From: an uncultured Dorea sp.
GTDB taxonomy: Bacteria > Bacillota > Clostridia > Lachnospirales > Lachnospiraceae
Assembly: GCA_910584575.1 (NCBI GenBank)
Contig: CAJUBG010000067.1
Location: forward strand, 1-18,491
Reading direction: 5' to 3'
DNA length: 18,491 bases
In this document: one piece after another, positions 15,822 to 18,491 of the stretch
How positions within the stretch are numbered: position 1 is the stretch's first letter
How the letters are laid out: each line of letters opens with the position of its first letter
Translations under genes and position numbers: made by a program
Notes under the pieces: model-generated
Databases searched by the model: none
Told to the model about the DNA's origin: nothing
What the model saw: the letters and a program-made list of their open reading frames with translations, nothing else

Positions 15822-17234
15822 ATGGGAGGATTTTTTGGTGTAGCATCAAAGAAGGATTGTGTATTAGAACTTTTTTATGGCGTGGATTATCATTCCCACC
15901 TTGGCACACGGCGGGGCGGGATGGCGACCTATGGGGAGGACGGCTTTAATCGGGCGATCCATAACATTGAAAACTCACCGTTTAGGACGAAATTCGACCG
16001 TGATGTGGGCGAGATGAAGGGATATCTGGGGATTGGATGTATCTCGGACTTTGAGCCTCAGCCATTGTTGATCAGTTCAAGGCTTGGCAGCTTTGCAATC
16101 ACATTCGTGGGAAAGGTGAACAACTCTGATGAACTGCTAAAGCAGCTATATGAGAATACACATTCTCATTTTCAGGAAATGACAAACGGACAGATTAATG
16201 TGACCGAGCTTGTGGCAGCGTTAATCTGTGAGAAGGACTCTATCCTGGAGGGAATCAAGTATGTCCAGGATATTGTGGACGGCTCTATGACCATGCTGGT
16301 GATGACGAAGGAGGGTATCTATGCGGCGAGAGACAGGTACGGAAGGACGCCTCTTGTAATCGGAAAGAAGGAGGACGCATACTGTGTGTCTTTTGAGAGC
16401 CATGCATACATTAATCTGGGATATACAGACTACAAGGAGTTGGGTCCCTCAGAGGTGGCGTTTATCACGCCGGAGGGCGTCGAGACGCTTAGGGGGCCCC
16501 GTGAGGAGATGAGAATCTGTTCGTTTTTGTGGGTCTACTATGGATATCCTACTTCTTCCTACGAGGGGGTAAATGTAGAAGAAATGCGTTACAAGTGCGG
16601 AAGTATGCTTGCCAAACGGGACGGGGACAGCGTTCATCCGGACGTGGTGGCAGGTGTGCCGGATTCCGGTATAGCCCATGCCATCGGCTATGCCAATGAA
16701 TCCGGAATCCCTTATGCAAGGCCATTTATCAAATATACGCCTACTTGGCCGCGGTCCTTCATGCCTACCAGCCAGAGCCAGCGTAATCTGATTGCCCGTA
16801 TGAAGCTGATTCCTGTGCAGGCTTTGATTGAGAATAAGAAGCTTTTGTTAATCGACGATTCTATCGTGAGGGGAACGCAGCTTCGGGAGACAACGGAATT
16901 TCTTTACAACAGCGGGGCCAAGGAGGTACATGTCCGTCCGGCTTGCCCGCCCCTTCTCTATGGATGTAAATATCTGAATTTCTCCCGTTCTAAGTCGGAG
17001 ATGGAATTGATTACAAGGCAGATGATCCGTAAACGGGAGGGGGATGAATGTACCCAGGAGGTTCTGGATGATTATGCCAACCCATGCTCTTGTAAGTATG
17101 CGCAGTTGATTGAGGATATCAGAAAACAGCAGAATTTTACCACTTTGCGGTTCCACAGGCTGGACGATTTGCTGGAGTCTATCGGGATTGAGCCTTGTAA
17201 GGTGTGTACGTATTGCTTTAACGGCAAAGAATAG
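15822..17234 (+). CDS. PurF-family phosphoribosyltransferase with inactivated glutaminase domain
   Basis: Family member of amidophosphoribosyltransferase, whose normal reaction makes phosphoribosylamine from PRPP and glutamine in purine synthesis. The 470-residue protein has both domains in order: N-terminal Ntn-type glutaminase fold (about 1-230) and C-terminal phosphoribosyltransferase (about 235-470). The PRPP motif is intact (IDDSIVRGT, 344-352), as is the flexible-loop region (QSQRNLIARMKLIPV). Likely Fe-S ligands C233, C382, C462 and C465 are kept. The expected N-terminal CGxFGI is instead MGGFFGV, so the catalytic Cys is Gly. The usual RYST stretch appears as CISD, and the usual HNGN as FVGK. 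It therefore should not hydrolyse glutamine by the known mechanism. A good site AAGGAG fixes the start, and no upstream Cys codon is available. guaA follows nine bases later. It may be an ammonia-using enzyme or have another role. Confidence 0.88.
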   Translation: MGGFFGVASKKDCVLELFYGVDYHSHLGTRRGGMATYGEDGFNRAIHNIENSPFRTKFDRDVGEMKGYLGIGCISDFEPQPLLISSRLGSFAITFVGKVNNSDELLKQLYENTHSHFQEMTNGQINVTELVAALICEKDSILEGIKYVQDIVDGSMTMLVMTKEGIYAARDRYGRTPLVIGKKEDAYCVSFESHAYINLGYTDYKELGPSEVAFITPEGVETLRGPREEMRICSFLWVYYGYPTSSYEGVNVEEMRYKCGSMLAKRDGDSVHPDVVAGVPDSGIAHAIGYANESGIPYARPFIKYTPTWPRSFMPTSQSQRNLIARMKLIPVQALIENKKLLLIDDSIVRGTQLRETTEFLYNSGAKEVHVRPACPPLLYGCKYLNFSRSKSEMELITRQMIRKREGDECTQEVLDDYANPCSCKYAQLIEDIRKQQNFTTLRFHRLDDLLESIGIEPCKVCTYCFNGKE

Positions 17235-17243
17235 GAGGATGTT

Positions 17244-18224
17244 ATGGAAAATAATACTAGACCGGAGTGTATGGAACGTATTACGACGAGTGAGCTTGCG
17301 GATGCATTTATCGCAGAGCAGGTAAAAGAGCTTCAGGCGCAGGTGGGGGACAAGAAGGTTCTTCTGGCTCTTTCAGGCGGAGTGGATTCCTCCGTTGTTG
17401 CGGCGCTTCTCATTAAGGCTATTGGCAGGCAGTTGGTGTGTGTGCATGTGAACCATGGGCTTCTCAGAAAAGGGGAACCAGAGCAGGTGGTTGAGGTATT
17501 CCGCAACCAGATGGATGCGAACCTGATCTATGTGGATGCTGTTGACCGTTTCCTTGATAAGCTGGCGGACGTGGCAGAGCCGGAGAAGAAGCGTAAGATT
17601 ATCGGCGCTGAGTTTATCCGTGTGTTTGAGGAGGAAGCGCGTAAGCAGGAGGGGATTGAGTTTCTGGCCCAGGGAACGATTTATCCGGATATTATCGAGA
17701 GCGACGGCGTGAAGGCTCATCATAATGTGGGTGGTCTGCCGGAGGATCTTAAGTTTGAGCTGGTAGAGCCTCTGAAATTCCTGTATAAAGACGAGGTGCG
17801 TGTGGTAGGTAAGGCTTTGGGTCTGCCGGATGGCATGGTTTACCGACAGCCGTTCCCAGGGCCAGGACTTGGCGTGCGGTGTCTCGGCGCTATTACGCGT
17901 GAGAGGCTTGAGATTGTACGGGAGTCTGATGCGATTCTTCGTGAGGAGTTTGCAAAGAACGGATTGGAGGGGAAGGTGTGGCAGTATTTTACTGCGGTGC
18001 CGGATTTCCGGTCTGTGGGGGTTTCGGACGGTGCGAGGACGTTTGCGTATCCGGTGATTCTGCGGGCGGTGAATACGGTGGACGCTATGACGGCTACTGT
18101 GGAGAATGTGCCGTTTGAATTGCTTGAGCATATTACGGAGAGGATTACCCATGAGGTGGCGGGGGTGAATCGGGTGCTGTATGATTTGACGCCGAAGCCG
18201 TGTGGGACGATTGAATGGGAATAA
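17244..18224 (+). CDS. guaA: GMP synthase, ATP-pyrophosphatase/dimerisation part only (no glutaminase domain)
   Basis: Converts XMP to GMP with ATP and ammonia. This 326-residue protein matches the C-terminal two thirds of the usual bacterial enzyme (about 510 residues). It has the ATP-pyrophosphatase loop SGGVDSS (44-50), the substrate region FPGPGLGVRCLG and the C-terminal dimerisation domain ending KPCGTIEWE. The class I glutamine amidotransferase domain that normally precedes it is absent. Only nine bases separate it from the previous gene, so it cannot be hidden upstream in another frame. AGGAGG sits before ATG 17244, so the short form is a real start, not a broken gene. It resembles the archaeal two-subunit arrangement, but no glutaminase subunit gene is in the window. 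It probably uses free ammonia or a partner encoded elsewhere. Confidence 0.92.
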   Translation: MENNTRPECMERITTSELADAFIAEQVKELQAQVGDKKVLLALSGGVDSSVVAALLIKAIGRQLVCVHVNHGLLRKGEPEQVVEVFRNQMDANLIYVDAVDRFLDKLADVAEPEKKRKIIGAEFIRVFEEEARKQEGIEFLAQGTIYPDIIESDGVKAHHNVGGLPEDLKFELVEPLKFLYKDEVRVVGKALGLPDGMVYRQPFPGPGLGVRCLGAITRERLEIVRESDAILREEFAKNGLEGKVWQYFTAVPDFRSVGVSDGARTFAYPVILRAVNTVDAMTATVENVPFELLEHITERITHEVAGVNRVLYDLTPKPCGTIEWE

Positions 18225-18239
18225 GGTGGGAGGTCGGAG

Positions 18240-18262
18240 AAACCCAGTGTTTATGCGGGTTT
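18240..18262 (+). repeat. Hairpin after guaA resembling the tRNA-Asn terminator stem
   Basis: AAACCC (18240-18245) pairs with GGGTTT (18257-18262) around an 11-base loop. The arm-loop junction shares CAGTGTTT with the hairpin after tRNA-Asn (73-80) and is followed by GGTTT in both, but the stem here lacks a T run. It may be a weak terminator or a remnant left by recombination. Confidence 0.4.
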
Positions 18263-18282
18263 GAGGTGCTTCAAGAAGTCTT

Positions 18283-18301
18283 TTGATAACGAATTGATAA
18301 C
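18283..18301 (+). repeat. Direct repeat TTGATAAC, 11-base period
   Basis: TTGATAAC occurs at 18283-18290 and again at 18294-18301, one helical turn apart. Such spaced direct repeats are typical binding sites for a DNA-binding protein, for example an integrase arm site, excisionase or repressor. Which protein, if any, is not shown here. Confidence 0.4.
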
Positions 18302-18398
18302 AGTCATTTCAGCGGCATTATTCTTGTTGTCTGAGGGTTTACAGGTAGAAGAATGATTTTAAAGAGGTTTGTATGACTGTAAAAAATCCATATTAGAA

Positions 18399-18442
18399 AC
18401 GCCCTTAGCTGTGGGTAGGAACACATGGCTAAGGGTGTTTTT
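18399..18442 (+). terminator. Intrinsic terminator downstream of guaA
   Basis: An eleven-pair stem (18399-18409 with 18428-18438, one G-T wobble) is followed by a T run to 18442. The 18-base loop can pair further (TGTG with CACA). It lies about 175 bases after the guaA stop, and no gene was found between them apart from a seven-codon ATG frame at 18373. It is the first strong terminator seen after the T-box, about 7.4 kb upstream. Confidence 0.8.
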
Positions 18443-18491
18443 GTCGTTTTTATAACACGGTGGGCAACCATTTCGGTATTTAGTTAATCTT

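Noticed and set aside
15600..17300. Possibility that the missing glutaminase domain of GuaA is present upstream but frameshifted
   Set aside because: The space upstream is fully occupied by the PurF-like gene, leaving only nine bases, and guaA has its own strong ribosome site.
17373..18152. Minus-strand open frame of 259 codons opposite guaA
   Set aside because: Histidine/arginine-rich shadow of a well-supported gene, with no ribosome site.
18373..18396. Seven-codon ATG frame (MTVKNPY) before the final terminator, as a leader peptide
   Set aside because: Too short to judge, without a convincing ribosome site or a gene behind it in the window.

Overview
The window looks like chromosomal DNA from an anaerobic, fermentative Clostridia-type Firmicute, most likely a gut Lachnospiraceae. 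The reasons are strong AGGAGG-type ribosome sites, moderate base composition, a T-box riboswitch, a complete set of [FeFe]-hydrogenase maturases, and tRNA-dependent amidation (GatCAB). No CRISPR array, insertion sequence or prophage gene was seen.

Layout. Positions 1-600 hold the 3' part of a tRNA-Asn(GTT), its terminator and a DUF3842 gene. On the minus strand, 627-4388 is an operon hydE-hydG-hydF for building the H-cluster of [FeFe] hydrogenase. It is preceded by a long structured leader (about 4645 to 4421) with its own strong promoter and a perfect terminator; I could not assign this RNA to a known class. Divergent from it, a plus-strand run at 4790-10641 encodes a GH2 beta-galactosidase, a Fic protein, an unrecognised 205-residue protein and a MATE exporter. 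A promoter and T-box leader (10650-11029), with a predicted asparagine specifier codon AAC, control an archaeal-type (probably non-discriminating) aspartyl-tRNA synthetase followed by gatC, gatA and gatB. Together these make Asn-tRNA(Asn) by the indirect route. The tRNA that the T-box would sense is of the same type as the one at the window start.

The most unusual part is 15822-18224. A PurF-family protein keeps its PRPP-binding phosphoribosyltransferase motif and Fe-S cysteines but has lost the N-terminal catalytic cysteine and the other glutaminase residues. The gene directly after it encodes a GMP synthase that consists only of the ATP-pyrophosphatase and dimerisation domains, with no glutamine amidotransferase domain. 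Two neighbouring enzymes that normally draw ammonia from glutamine therefore both lack that ability at this locus. This suggests use of free ammonia, a glutaminase subunit encoded elsewhere, or a changed role.

The end of guaA changes in codon composition and is followed by a short non-coding stretch with direct repeats, a hairpin and a terminator. This may be a trace of integration at the guaA 3' end, a known genomic-island hotspot.
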